In this document: one piece after another, positions 44,352 through 52,777 of the stretch
Position numbering within the stretch: the first letter of the stretch is position 1
Layout of the letters: every line of letters begins with the position of its first letter
Source of the DNA: Labilithrix sp.
Lineage (GTDB): Bacteria; Myxococcota_A; Polyangia; Polyangiales; Polyangiaceae
Assembly (NCBI GenBank): GCA_019637195.1
Contig: JAHBWA010000058.1
Coordinates: 1-52,777 of the forward strand
Length of the DNA: 52,777 bases
Reading direction: 5' to 3'
Made by a program: the position numbers and the translations under genes
The notes under the pieces: generated by a model
What the model was told of the DNA's origin: nothing
The model's input: only the letters and a program-made list of their open reading frames with translations
Databases searched by the model: none

Positions 44352-45605
44352 ATGGCGTCGGACGGACATGAACACCGAGCTTTCGCCGCGCGAGTCGTCG
44401 TCCTCGAGCGCAACGTGCTCGTCGGCCGCCTGGCGCTCGCCGCGATCGTCGCCGGCGCCGCGCTCTTCGCGGCCATGATGGTGTTCGGCTTCGCGCCGGG
44501 CCTTCTCGGCGTCCATCTCTTCGGGATCGGCGTCGTGCTGCGCTTCGTCGTCGGCCGACGCAACTGGGCGTCGCAGCGGCGGGAGCGCGCGGTGCGGGTG
44601 ACGCCCGCGGGGGTCCACGTCGACGGCGTCCTCGCCGTCCCGCGGGCCGGCGTCGAGGACGGCTTCTTCCAGCCGCGACGGGAGGGCGGCTCGTCGGTGT
44701 GTCTGGTCGATCGGCGTCGCCGGGTCGTCTTCGAGGCCGAGGTGTCCGACCAGAGGGCGGCCACCCTCCTCCGGGTGCTCGGCCTCGACGCGGCGAGCCG
44801 GCGGGCGGAGTTTCGCGGCGCCTCGCCGATCGGGGCATCGACCGCGCTCAACGTCGCGTTCGTCTTCGCGCTCTTCGTCATCGGCGCGCTCGCCTACGAC
44901 GTGCTCCTCGCGCTCGGCATCCCGTCGAGCCCGCTCTTCACGATGCTCGCGATGGTGCCCATCTTCCTCGCGGCCATGGCGCCGTCGAAGATCGTCGTCG
45001 GCGTCGACGGCGTCCTCGTGCGCTGGTTCTGGCGCGAGCGCTTCATCCCGCTCGCCGACATCGCCTCGCTGTCGGTCGGTGACTTCCGTGAGATCTTGCT
45101 CCGCCTCACGTCGGGCAAGACCGTGACGATCCACACGACGAACACGCGGCGGCACCTGTCGGAGCACCATCGCCAGCACCGGGACGCCGTCTACGCGCGG
45201 ATCGTCGAGGCGGTGAACGCGCACCGCCAGAACCGCGGCGCCGCCGAGGTCGCGCTCCTCGTGGCGCGCGGCGCTCGCTCGGTCACGGCGTGGAAGCGCG
45301 CGCTCGAGGCGATCGCCCAGGGCGACGGGGGATATCGCCAGGCCGCGCTCCGCGACGAGGACCTGTGGCGCCTCGTCGAGGACCCTCGCGCCACGGAGGA
45401 CGCGCGCGCCGGCGCGGCCTTCCTCCTCCGAAAGTCGCTCGACGCCGAGGGCAAAGCGCGCGTGCGCGTCGCCGCCGACGCGACGGCGTCGCCGAAGCTC
45501 CGCGTCGCGCTCGACGCGGCCGCCGGAGACTCGGACGACGTGGCCTCCGCGGCGCTCGCCGAGGTCGGCGCTCCGGACGACTCACCGCGGATGCGGGCGC
45601 GCTGA
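44352..45605 (+). CDS. Hypothetical membrane protein with PH-like segments
   Basis: 417 residues beginning 23 bp after the RlpA-like gene, so probably co-transcribed. Two membrane hairpins are visible: about residues 28-66 (ALAAIVAGAALFAAMMVFGF and GVHLFGIGVVLRFVVG) and about 165-215 (VAFVFALFVIGALAYDVLLA and MLAMVPIFLAAMA). Each is followed by a soluble beta-rich segment with PH-like character (RVTPAGVHVDGVLAVPRAGV; VGVDGVLVRWFWRERFIPLA then DIASLSV). The C-terminal 130 residues are helical and Ala/Glu-rich with HEAT-like periodicity (RVRVAADATASPKLRVALDA). This is an inference from pattern; no named family was recognised. Confidence 0.7.
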   Translation: MASDGHEHRAFAARVVVLERNVLVGRLALAAIVAGAALFAAMMVFGFAPGLLGVHLFGIGVVLRFVVGRRNWASQRRERAVRVTPAGVHVDGVLAVPRAGVEDGFFQPRREGGSSVCLVDRRRRVVFEAEVSDQRAATLLRVLGLDAASRRAEFRGASPIGASTALNVAFVFALFVIGALAYDVLLALGIPSSPLFTMLAMVPIFLAAMAPSKIVVGVDGVLVRWFWRERFIPLADIASLSVGDFREILLRLTSGKTVTIHTTNTRRHLSEHHRQHRDAVYARIVEAVNAHRQNRGAAEVALLVARGARSVTAWKRALEAIAQGDGGYRQAALRDEDLWRLVEDPRATEDARAGAAFLLRKSLDAEGKARVRVAADATASPKLRVALDAAAGDSDDVASAALAEVGAPDDSPRMRAR

Positions 45606-45610
45606 GCTCG

Positions 45611-45703
45611 CGCGCGGCTCGGTTCGCCGAGGGGTCGTCGCGGTGACGTCGCGCGGCCCGGCTCGCCGGGCGTCGCCGTGACATCTCGCGGCTCGCCACG
45701 CCG
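45611..45703. repeat. Imperfect 35-39 bp tandem repeat
   Basis: Two full and one partial copy of a unit starting CGCGCGGC and ending GTGACGT/GTGACAT (45611, 45650, 45685). It lies just after the PH-like gene in a 240-bp gap. No coding role is seen. Confidence 0.6.
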
Positions 45704-45846
45704 CGGGGGCGCGGTGAGCCAGCGATGACCGTGGGGGCACGACCGTGAGCGGAGGGCGTGAATCACGCCGTGCCGTCGCTCGTCGAAGTCGAGCTACACA
45801 CGCACGGCTCGCGGCATCACAACGGTGGCCAGGACGGAGGGATCCC

Positions 45847-46485
45847 ATGCACACGTCTGGAGCTCGCTCGGGCAGGCTAGGCAGCTGCGCCCTCATGTTC
45901 ATCGTCGCGGCCACCGTGGCCCCCGGGTGCGCTCCGGCGAAGCGACAGGGACCGCCACCGTCCCCAGACGTGGGGTCGGACGGCACGGTGGAGGCCAAGG
46001 CGGGAAACACGTTCGACGTCGACGCTTCCGAGGACGGGCTCCAGGTGTCCGGGACCGTCGATCTGAGCGGTGCAATGCCGCAGGTGGCCATGACCGCGAG
46101 CGTCGGCCGAGGCCTCTCCAAGGACACCATCGAGACGATCTGCTTCGCGCCGAGCTCCTCGAAGCTCCCGGCGGACACATCGGCGAAGCTCGGCGTCGTG
46201 GCGAAGGCGTTTCGAAGCGAAAAGAACGAGGAGAACGGGCAGAGGCGGATCACGGTCGAGCCCATGATCGTGTCTCGGGACACGCAGGTGACGGCGTCGA
46301 AGGTCCGGGCCGAGCGCGCCGCAGCCGTCGTTGGAGCGCTCGTGAAGCAGGGCGTCGATCGGAACGCGATCGTCGTGACCGGGCCGGAGGTCCCGCGGAC
46401 GGAGTGGTCGATACCGATGCTCGTCCGGCCCTTCGGGGAGGAGCCGCCGCCGTGCGTAGAGGTCGCGGTCGTCACGGCGTCCTAG
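45847..46485 (+). CDS. Lipoprotein with OmpA-like C-terminal domain
   Basis: A strong ribosome binding site (GGAGGGA) precedes the ATG at 45847. The signal peptide ends ATVAPGCAPAKRQ. The 212-residue protein has a mature Gly/Asp-rich linker, then a region resembling an OmpA C-terminal domain: TICFAPSSSKLPADTSAKLG (the F..aS..L strand-helix), RRITVEPMIVSRDTQVTASK, VRAERAAAVVGALVKQGVDR (the RA..V...L..GV helix) and NAIVVTGPEVP. The usual NR/RR peptidoglycan-binding signature is altered (HTD-like element replaced by SRDTQ), so peptidoglycan binding is uncertain. It is a single gene with gaps on both sides. Confidence 0.72.
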   Translation: MHTSGARSGRLGSCALMFIVAATVAPGCAPAKRQGPPPSPDVGSDGTVEAKAGNTFDVDASEDGLQVSGTVDLSGAMPQVAMTASVGRGLSKDTIETICFAPSSSKLPADTSAKLGVVAKAFRSEKNEENGQRRITVEPMIVSRDTQVTASKVRAERAAAVVGALVKQGVDRNAIVVTGPEVPRTEWSIPMLVRPFGEEPPPCVEVAVVTAS

Positions 46486-47112
46486 CGAGCTGCGCTGCTG
46501 CGGAGCGCTCCGACCTCGTCCTCCGCCACCGGCCCTGACGCGACTCTGTGCGAGCCCGCCGGACCGCGCTGCGCCGGCGACCTCGCTGGCGGGTCAGTCG
46601 GGAGCTCACCCGCGCGCGCTCGGGCTCCGCCGCGACGTTGCGTCGAGCTGAGCCCGTTGCCCGAGTCGTCCTGGAAGATCGTCTCGATCCCGTAGGGGCG
46701 CTCCGTGGGCTCGGATCGGAAGGTGACGCCCCTGGCTCTCGGCTGCTCGTACGTCTTCCGGCAGTCGCTCGTCTGGAACACACACGCCTTCGCGCGGTCG
46801 AGGTCGAGGACGAAGATCGTGGCGTGCGACTGCCCGAAGCGCTGACGAAAGGCGACGCTGAACGAGGCGAGCGGATCGAGCGCGCGCTCCTCGACCGCGG
46901 GACCTCGGTCACGGAGGCGTGCGACGCGGCGCGCTTCCTGGCGCGCCGGCCGCGATGCCTGGCGGAGTCGGATCGCGGCGCCGGGAAGGTGCGACCGCGG
47001 AGCTCGAGTCGGCCCGCCTCCGAGCCTGCGGCCGCGGGCTTCCGGTCGCGGGCCCGTGGGCCTCGTCACCGTGGAGGTTGCATCGCAGCGCTGCGCTCGC
47101 TAGCTGAGACCC
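46486..47112. other. Intergenic region containing a degraded gene
   Basis: 627 bp between same-direction genes. The minus strand carries the VOC-family remnant described separately (46635-46850). The remaining parts, 46486-46634 and 46851-47112, show no supported gene; the latter presumably holds the promoter of the M13 peptidase gene. Confidence 0.55.
46635..46850 (-). pseudogene. Remnant of a VOC (glyoxalase/bleomycin-resistance) family gene
   Basis: The minus strand reads QSHATIFVLDLDRAKACVFQ then TSDCRKTYEQPRARGVTF, RSEPTERPYGIETIFQDDSG and NGLSSTQR. The first 14 residues match the start of a VOC domain (HATIFVLDLDRA) and the rest matches the last third (DCRKTYEELKARGV, EPTERPYGIE, DDSGN.LSLTQR). 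The middle, about 60-70 residues with the core strands and metal ligands, is missing, yet the two pieces join in one frame. No start codon lies at the proper place. It is probably a gene that suffered an internal deletion and is now non-functional. Confidence 0.6.
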
Positions 47113-49221
47113 ATGCCTCGTCGACGCTCTCACGCTCTTCCGCTCGTTGCCCTCGTCGCGCTGACCGCCTGCTCTCCGGGCGCGGACGGCGCGCCTCCGA
47201 ACCAGCCGGTCTCGCAGCCGACGACGGCGAACGCGCAGGCGGGCGCGGCCGCGACGGGTGGGAAGGCGAAGCTCGGGACCTTCGGCGTCGATCTCGCGGG
47301 GCTCGACGCCTCCGTGAAGGCGGGCAACGACTTCAACGCCTTCGCCGGCGGTCGCTGGATGAAGGAGCAGAAGATCCCCGCCGATCGATCGCGCTGGGGG
47401 ATGTTCGACATGCTTCGCGAGGAGTCCGACGCGAACGTGCGCGTCATCCTCGAGGACACGGCGAAGACGAAGCCGGCGAAGGGGACCAACGCGCAGAAGA
47501 TCAGCGATTTCTACGGCGCGTACCTGGACACCGCCGCGATCGACAAAAAGGGCCTCGAGCCGGCGAAGGCGGCCCTCGACGCGATCGCCGCGGCGAAGAC
47601 GCTCGACGACGTGGCGAAGCTCATGGCTCGGCCCGACCTCCCGACCAACGGCCCGATCCACGCCGACGTCGACCTCGACGAGAAGGATCCCGATCGCTAC
47701 GTCGTGGTCGTCAGCCACGGCGGGCTCGGCCTGCCCGAGCGCGAGTTCTATCAAAACAAGGACAAGCAGTTCGACGAGATCCGGGCGAAGTACGTCGCGC
47801 ACGTCACCAAGCTCCTCACGCTCGGCGGCGACAAGAACGCAGCCGCGAGCGCACGCGCGATCCTCGCGCTCGAGACGAAGATCGCCGAGCACCACTGGCC
47901 GATCGCCGACCGCCGCGAGCGCGACAAGACGTACAACCCGCGCACGCTCGCCGAGCTCGAGAAGGAGTCGCCCGCGTTCCCGTGGAAGACGTTCCTCGGC
48001 GGGCAGGGCTACGCCGGCGAGTCGAAGTTCGTCGTGACCGAGGCCTCCGCGATCCCGAAGCTCGCCAAGCTCTACGCGGCGACGCCGGTGGCGACCTGGA
48101 AAGCGTACCTCACGTACCACTTCCTCCGCGCGTCGGCGGACGTCCTGCCGACGGCGCTCGACGCCGAGGTCTTCGACTTCGCCGGCCGGACGCTCAACGG
48201 GCAGCCGGAGCAGCGCGAGCGCTGGAAGCGCGGCGTGTCGGCCGTCAACGGCGCGCTCGGCGAGGCCGTCGGCGAGCTCTACGTCGCGAAGCACTTCCAG
48301 CCGCGCGCGAAGGCCGCGATGGACGCGCTCGTCGAAAACCTCCGCAAGGGCTACGCGGCGCGCATCGACGCGGTGGACTGGATGACGCCGGACACGAAGA
48401 AGGTCGCGCTCGAGAAGCTCGCCTCGTTCCGGCCGAAGATCGGCTACCCGGCGAAGTGGAAGAGCTACGCGACCCTCGACGTCGCCGCCGGCGACGCCTT
48501 CGGCAACGCGCAGCGCGCCGCCGCGTGGCACCACGAGTACATGCGGGCGAAGCTCGGGACGCCGACCGATCGCGACGAGTGGTTCATGTCTCCCCAGACG
48601 GTGAACGCGTACTACAACCCGGTCTTCAACGAGATCGTCTTCCCGGCCGCGATCCTCCAGCCGCCCTTCTTCGACGCCGACGCCGATCCGGCGGTCAACT
48701 ACGGCGGCATCGGCGGCGTCATCGGCCACGAGATGGGGCACGGCTTCGATGATCAGGGGGCGAAGTCCGACGCGAAGGGCGTGCTCCGGACCTGGTGGAA
48801 GGACGCCGACGTCGAGGCATTCAAGAAGCGGACCGACGTCCTCGCCGATCAGTACTCGGCGTTCGAGCCGCTCCCCGGTATCAAGGTCAACGGGCGCCTC
48901 ACGCTCGGCGAGAACATCGGCGACGTCGGCGGCCTCACCGTCGCGCATCGCGCCTACCAGCTCTCGCTCGGCGGGAAGCCCGCGACGGTGATCGACGGCT
49001 ACACCGGCGACCAGCGCTTCTTCCTCGGCTGGGCGCAGGTCTGGCGCTCGCTCATCCGCGATCCCGCGCTCCGCAACCAGGTCATGACGGACCCGCACTC
49101 GCCCGCGATGTACCGCGTCAACGGCGTCGTCCGGAACCTGGACGCCTGGTACACCGCGTTCGACGTGAAGGAGGGCGACGCGCTCTACCTCGCGCCGGAG
49201 AAACGCGTCCGCATCTGGTGA
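47113..49221 (+). CDS. M13-family metallopeptidase (neprilysin-like), lipoprotein
   Basis: 702 residues. The N-terminal signal MPRRRSHALPLVALVALTAC has a lipobox, so the enzyme is membrane-anchored on the periplasmic or outer side. An M13 N-terminal domain follows (NDFNAFAGGRWMKEQKIPAD, FYGAYLDTAAIDKKG, VVSHGGLGLPEREFYQN). The catalytic domain has NAYYNPVFNEIVFPAAILQP, the zinc site VIGHEMGHGFDDQG (HExxH about 539), and LGENIGDVGG (third ligand Glu, about 600), all intact. The family usually ends CRVW; here the end is VRIW, lacking the Cys. It is related to PepO and may degrade peptides for nutrition during predation. The start ATG at 47113 is well placed. Confidence 0.93.
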   Translation: MPRRRSHALPLVALVALTACSPGADGAPPNQPVSQPTTANAQAGAAATGGKAKLGTFGVDLAGLDASVKAGNDFNAFAGGRWMKEQKIPADRSRWGMFDMLREESDANVRVILEDTAKTKPAKGTNAQKISDFYGAYLDTAAIDKKGLEPAKAALDAIAAAKTLDDVAKLMARPDLPTNGPIHADVDLDEKDPDRYVVVVSHGGLGLPEREFYQNKDKQFDEIRAKYVAHVTKLLTLGGDKNAAASARAILALETKIAEHHWPIADRRERDKTYNPRTLAELEKESPAFPWKTFLGGQGYAGESKFVVTEASAIPKLAKLYAATPVATWKAYLTYHFLRASADVLPTALDAEVFDFAGRTLNGQPEQRERWKRGVSAVNGALGEAVGELYVAKHFQPRAKAAMDALVENLRKGYAARIDAVDWMTPDTKKVALEKLASFRPKIGYPAKWKSYATLDVAAGDAFGNAQRAAAWHHEYMRAKLGTPTDRDEWFMSPQTVNAYYNPVFNEIVFPAAILQPPFFDADADPAVNYGGIGGVIGHEMGHGFDDQGAKSDAKGVLRTWWKDADVEAFKKRTDVLADQYSAFEPLPGIKVNGRLTLGENIGDVGGLTVAHRAYQLSLGGKPATVIDGYTGDQRFFLGWAQVWRSLIRDPALRNQVMTDPHSPAMYRVNGVVRNLDAWYTAFDVKEGDALYLAPEKRVRIW

Positions 49222-49374
49222 CGCGCGTCCGCGCCGGATCGGCGACGCCGGCGTGCTTCGCCACGGCGAGACATCGCGCGCCGCTCGCGGCCGCGCCGAT
49301 GCGTCCCTGAGCCTCGGCGTGGCGAGGGATGACGGCGCGGCGTCCTTCGTGTCTCCTCGTGGGCAGGGACGCCC

Positions 49375-50016
49375 ATGGACATCCGGAGCAGCATCGAGGT
49401 GCGCTGGTTCGTCGACGACGCCGGCAGCGCGGAGGCGAAGGCCGCCGCGGCGTGGCTCCGAGACGAGCCCCCGCAGGGCAAGCGTGACGACCGCTATCTG
49501 CTGACCGGGCGCGACGACGTCGGCTTCAAGGCGCGTGTCGAGGAAGGGCAGCCGGCGAAGCTCGAGACGAAGCTCTTGCTCGGCTCGCTCGGACCCGCGC
49601 AGCTGCACGACGGCTTCGTCGGGCGCATCGAGCGCTGGCGCAAGCTCTCGCTCACGGTCACCGATCCCGAGCTCGAAGCGAAGGGAGAGTGGCTCCGGCT
49701 CACGAAGACGCGGCGCATGCGCAAGCTCGCGTGCGAGGACGGCGTCGTGCGCCGCGTCGACGTCTCGCAGAACCCCGAGGCCGGCTGCATCGTCGAGGTG
49801 ACCGAGCTCGATTTCGAGCTCGGCGGCGTCGCGCGCCGCGCGATCACGGTCGGGCTGGACGCCTTCGGGCCCGAGTCGATGCTGCTCGAGGTGCTCCTCC
49901 GCGCGAGCCCGATCGCGCTCGCGTACGCCGCGGGCCTCCAGCTCGGTATCGCGCGCTCCGAGAGCTATCCGGAGTGGCTCGCGCGCACGTGCTCGCGCGA
50001 GACGACCCCGGCGTGA
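49375..50016 (+). CDS. Hypothetical protein, possibly CYTH-like
   Basis: 213 residues starting at the ATG at 49375; no signal or TM segment. Charged residues alternate along beta strands as in CYTH triphosphate-tunnel proteins: SIEVRWFV near the start (an ExR element), VGFKARV, LETKLLL, GRIERWRKLSLTV, EWLRLTKTRRMRKLACEDG, CIVEVTELDF, followed by a helix near the end (LLEVLLRASPIALAYAAGLQ). The order and spacing agree with a CYTH barrel, but the canonical ExExK is reduced to ExR. An enzymatic role on triphosphates is therefore only a possibility. The stop is 16 bp from the convergent protease gene. Confidence 0.6.
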   Translation: MDIRSSIEVRWFVDDAGSAEAKAAAAWLRDEPPQGKRDDRYLLTGRDDVGFKARVEEGQPAKLETKLLLGSLGPAQLHDGFVGRIERWRKLSLTVTDPELEAKGEWLRLTKTRRMRKLACEDGVVRRVDVSQNPEAGCIVEVTELDFELGGVARRAITVGLDAFGPESMLLEVLLRASPIALAYAAGLQLGIARSESYPEWLARTCSRETTPA

Positions 50017-50032
50017 CCGACCACCGGACCGG

Positions 50033-50842
50033 TCAGAGGTTCGGGGACACCGCGTCGTACCAGTCGAGGAACGGCGCCCCGATGCGCGTGAAGTGATCGA
50101 GATCGCGATCCGGCTCGGGCTGCCGCGCGACGCCGACCAGCTTGTGCGTGGGCTCGCCGTCCTCGACGAGGAAGAGGCCGGCGCCCGAGTCGCCGCCCTT
50201 CGAGAAGTACGGCGTACCGAAGCCGTAGACGTACCCGAGCTGCACGGTCGACGTCAGCGGGAGGTGCTGCGACATCGCGAGCGGCGCCTCCGGCTCCTCC
50301 TTGGTCCGCACCATCGCGGCGGCCGTGAGCGCTTCGCCCGACTCCACGCGCGCGACGACGTCGGTGAGCTGAGCGTACCGCGGGAGCGTGATCGGCGTGT
50401 CGAGCGTGAGGAAGCCGATGTCGGGGTTCTCGACGAGCTCGAAGTCGCCGCCGAAGAGCGTCGGGTTCGAGGCGCTCACGCTCGGACGCGACGGCGCGAG
50501 CGGAGCGACGATCTCGTAGGCGATGAACATCCTCGGATCGAGGCAGTGCGCCGCCGTCACGACGCGATCTTTCGCCACGAGCGTCCCGGTGCAGAACCAG
50601 AGATCGAACTTGCGATCGCGCATGAGGACATAGACGACCTCGGCGAAGCTCCCGTCGTCCACGGCGGGTGGGGGCGCGAGCGGCTTCGGCGGCTCGGACG
50701 GGGGCGGCGGCCGCCGCGAGGGCGACGGCGGCTCGAGCAGCGTCGGCTCGTCGTCCGGCGGCGGCTCGGTCACGACTTCGGAGACGCTGCACGCCGCGGA
50801 GAGGAGGCCAAGGAAGAGGAGTCCCGTGAGAGCGAGGCGCAT
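50033..50842 (-). CDS. Trypsin-like serine protease, lipoprotein
   Basis: The ATG at 50842 gives MRLALTGLLFLGLLSAACSV, a lipoprotein signal. A Pro/Glu-rich linker (about 22-55) precedes an S1 protease domain: WFCTGTLVAKDRVVTAAHCL (catalytic His), NPDIGFLTLDTPI (catalytic Asp in the D-IG/AL position) and the serine loop KGGDSGAGLFLVEDG (catalytic Ser in GDSGAG). The triad is complete. An N-terminal activation peptide like that of eukaryotic trypsin is not evident: the strand before the His loop follows SFAEVVYVLMRDRK. At 269 residues it is a compact single-domain enzyme, probably surface-anchored. The GDSGAG (rather than GDSGGP) variant is found in many bacterial homologues. Confidence 0.88.
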   Translation of the reverse strand: MRLALTGLLFLGLLSAACSVSEVVTEPPPDDEPTLLEPPSPSRRPPPPSEPPKPLAPPPAVDDGSFAEVVYVLMRDRKFDLWFCTGTLVAKDRVVTAAHCLDPRMFIAYEIVAPLAPSRPSVSASNPTLFGGDFELVENPDIGFLTLDTPITLPRYAQLTDVVARVESGEALTAAAMVRTKEEPEAPLAMSQHLPLTSTVQLGYVYGFGTPYFSKGGDSGAGLFLVEDGEPTHKLVGVARQPEPDRDLDHFTRIGAPFLDWYDAVSPNL

Positions 50843-51272
50843 CGGCTGCCCGATGAGCAACAAGCGGGCCGCGTGACGAGCGCACGCGCCGGGGGGATGC
50901 GTTCGTGCGAATGCGCCGTGTATCCGCGGACATCCGGGGGGCGTCGAAGGGGTCCTCGCTCCGCCCATGAATCGCGGTCCACAGCTTCTCGTGGAGGAAC
51001 AGGACACGGCTGGCAGGGGTCACTGCGCCGTCGCGAGCGTCATGCTCGATCGCACGGTGACGAGCGCCGAGACGGCGGACGAGGACCGCGAGCGCTGCGT
51101 CTCCGCCGGTGCCTGTCGCCGAGCCGGGCGCGGCCACGGTGCAGCGCGACGCTCATCGGAAGGCGGCGCCGCCCGGTGATCTGCATCGACTTCGAAAGGG
51201 CTCTCTCCGTCGACGAAGTGACCGAAGCCGCGCGTGGCCATGGGCGGTCCCGCGCGGCTTCCCCCTTCGCGT
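50843..51272. other. Intergenic region
   Basis: About 430 bp between two minus-strand genes. Short open frames are present in both directions, but none has a convincing start, ribosome binding site or family resemblance. No repeat or promoter motif is evident. Confidence 0.5.
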
Positions 51273-52777
51273 TCAGCGCGGGAGGCGCGGGCCCGGTCCG
51301 CCGAGCGGTCCGGGGGGCACCGGTCCGCCCGGTCCGCCGCCCGGTCCGCCCGGCCCGCCACCGGGGCCGGTCGGTCCGCCGCCCGGCGGGTTGGGCGTGC
51401 CCCCTCCGGAGCCGCCACCCTGAATCGGGCCGCACGGCGGCGTCGCGCAGTTCGGCGACGTCGACGCGGAGACGCGCGGCGTGAGCGTGCCGCCGTTCAC
51501 GACCTTGTTGCCCCCGGCCTTGTCACACGGGCACGAGAGGGCGCCCTGGACGCAGCGCGCGTTCGCGCACTTGGTGTCGTTGAAGCCGTCGCGGGGCATG
51601 TCTCCGCCGTTCATCATGCACGCCATCGCGCCGGTCGGGGGCGTCTGGACCTGATCGGGATCGACGCGCGAGATGAGCGGGTTGTTCGGCCCGCGCGTCG
51701 TCGGCTTCGGGCTGTCGCCGCTGATGCAGTCGAAGAGCGCACGGGCGCGGCGCGCTGCGTTCGAGCCGCGGCCGCACGCTCCGGGGGAGGGGCCTCCGCC
51801 GAGCGGACCGCCCGCGCCGTCCACCGTGCGCTGGTTGGCCTTCGGATCCGTCACGACGCGGCCTTCGCGCGCCTCGTTGTATTTCTCCGCGGCGTCGTCG
51901 GAGAGCAGCGCGTCCCGCGCGGCGCCGGCTTGCAGCATCTGCAGGGCGCCGCGCGCGGCGTCGGCACCCTCCGGGCTCGCGAGCGGCTTCAGGTCACTCA
52001 CGACCGGCGGCGTCTTGTCGAAGACCGCCACGACGACGTCGACCGCGATGCCGGCGGCCTTGCTCGCGGTGTCCTTGATCTTCTCCCACGTCGTCGGCTC
52101 CTTCTTCGCCGCTTCGGGATCGGTCTGGCCCCCCTTGTTGCCTGCGTCCTCCGAGAGCGCGCACTTCGGGTCGCGGACGCCCGGTTGACCGCCGGCGATG
52201 CCCTGCGCGAGGAGCGTCTGCGGGGTGGTCGTCCTCGGGTCGAAGGTCATGCCCGCGATGGCCTTCGCGGCGCAGCCGAGCTGCCCGCGTGCGCCCGTCG
52301 ACGCCGCCGCGCTCGCGATGCACGCGACGCTCGAGCCTCCGCTGGGGATGCTCGGGAGGCCGCCGGGGGCCCCGCCGCCGCTGCCGCCTTTGCTGCCGCC
52401 GCCCATACCGCCCTTGCCCACCCAGCCGTTGCACTTGAAGCCCGCGCGCGAGAGGTCCAGCATCGAGCACGTGCCGTCGCCGTAGTTCGCCATGTCGCGC
52501 ATCGACGCGCTCATGGCGACGGGATCGACGCCGCGCGAGAGCGTGTTGCGGGACCAGTCGAGCGCGTAAAACCCGAGCTCGGTCCGCGGATAGCGCGCGA
52601 CGATCGGCGCGAGCTTGTCGGCGTGGAACTTCATCATCGGGAGCCACCAGCTCCGCCGGGTGTACTGGAGCTGATCGAAGACGAGCGTGCCCGCGTTGAG
52701 CGCGCCGTGGACGGCGATCTCCTGCTGCGTCCCCGAGAGCCGCGTCATCGCGCGATGCACGAAGCCGGCGAGCGCGT
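51273..52777 (-). CDS. Large hypothetical protein with Gly/Pro collagen-like end (5' truncated by window edge)
   Basis: The frame is open to the right edge, so the true start is probably outside (the first in-frame start inside is a GTG at 52760). The visible 500 residues start with a helical, aromatic-rich domain (GALNAGTLVFDQLQYTRRSW, WLPMMKFHADKLAPIVARYP, GFYALDWSRNTLSRGVDP). A Gly-rich linker (GKGGMGGGSKGGSGGGAPGG) follows, then a Cys-containing Ala/Asp/Lys-rich middle, and Cys-rich segments (ACMMNGGDMPRDGFNDTKCA and GALSCPCDKAGG). The end is a stretch of GGGPTGPGGGPGGPGG-type repeats. Cysteine spacing suggests an exported protein. No family is recognised. Confidence 0.6.
   Translation of the reverse strand, partial: ALAGFVHRAMTRLSGTQQEIAVHGALNAGTLVFDQLQYTRRSWWLPMMKFHADKLAPIVARYPRTELGFYALDWSRNTLSRGVDPVAMSASMRDMANYGDGTCSMLDLSRAGFKCNGWVGKGGMGGGSKGGSGGGAPGGLPSIPSGGSSVACIASAAASTGARGQLGCAAKAIAGMTFDPRTTTPQTLLAQGIAGGQPGVRDPKCALSEDAGNKGGQTDPEAAKKEPTTWEKIKDTASKAAGIAVDVVVAVFDKTPPVVSDLKPLASPEGADAARGALQMLQAGAARDALLSDDAAEKYNEAREGRVVTDPKANQRTVDGAGGPLGGGPSPGACGRGSNAARRARALFDCISGDSPKPTTRGPNNPLISRVDPDQVQTPPTGAMACMMNGGDMPRDGFNDTKCANARCVQGALSCPCDKAGGNKVVNGGTLTPRVSASTSPNCATPPCGPIQGGGSGGGTPNPPGGGPTGPGGGPGGPGGGPGGPVPPGPLGGPGPRLPR

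Overview
The window is very GC-rich DNA with strong third-position G/C bias and a gene set typical of a myxobacterium of the Polyangia/Sorangiineae type: several eukaryotic-like Ser/Thr kinases, large hybrid or multi-pass histidine kinases, many lipoproteins and outer-membrane barrels with Pro/Ala/Asp low-complexity segments, a fibro-slime/DUF4215 protein, a YVTN/MauG-like cytochrome and a probable MYXO-CTERM protein. No rRNA, tRNA, CRISPR, IS element or phage gene was recognised.

Layout. 1-2.6 kb: a gene end, a DUF4397-like lipoprotein, a small HTH protein and a broken fibro-slime gene. 2.8-5.4 kb: scpA-scpB, both with unusual acidic, repeat-coded tails. 5.4-9.4 kb: a repeat-bearing intergenic region, then a Ser/Thr kinase followed by a small barrel protein. 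9.5-15.4 kb: an orphan type III export-gate gene (sctT), a hydratase-2, a hybrid histidine kinase, a zinc-ribbon membrane protein and a thiolase. 15.8-20.2 kb: two overlapping histidine kinase genes; the second has lost key ATP-binding residues. 20.5-27.8 kb: mostly housekeeping (trpE, uppS, cdsA, glutamate dehydrogenase) plus a lipoprotein and a small membrane protein.

27.83-36.63 kb is different. Every gene in it (Ser/Thr kinase, alpha/beta hydrolase, LysR regulator, YVTN/MauG-like cytochrome, NmrA-like oxidoreductase, lysozyme-like MYXO-CTERM protein, FHA-AAA+ regulator) is readable only by jumping between frames every few dozen bases, while conserved motifs persist in all frames. The damage stops abruptly inside the last of these genes, whose 3' part is clean. 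This looks like unpolished sequence with single-base losses more than natural decay. These genes are listed as pseudogene because no intact reading frame exists as given.

37.2-52.8 kb is intact again: a Ser/Thr kinase, a two-gene outer-membrane/membrane operon, a beta-propeller-like lipoprotein, an RlpA-like protein, two hypothetical envelope proteins, a remnant of a VOC (glyoxalase-fold) gene, an M13 metallopeptidase lipoprotein, a possible CYTH-like protein, a trypsin-like lipoprotein, and a Gly/Pro-rich protein running off the right edge.

There is no obvious defence or mobile system. The most interesting biology is signalling (the kinase/pseudo-kinase pair, the Zn-ribbon kinase with an external Ig-like module, an AAA+ regulator without the GAFTGA loop), the acidic tails on the condensin loader subunits, and widespread in-frame tandem repeats.
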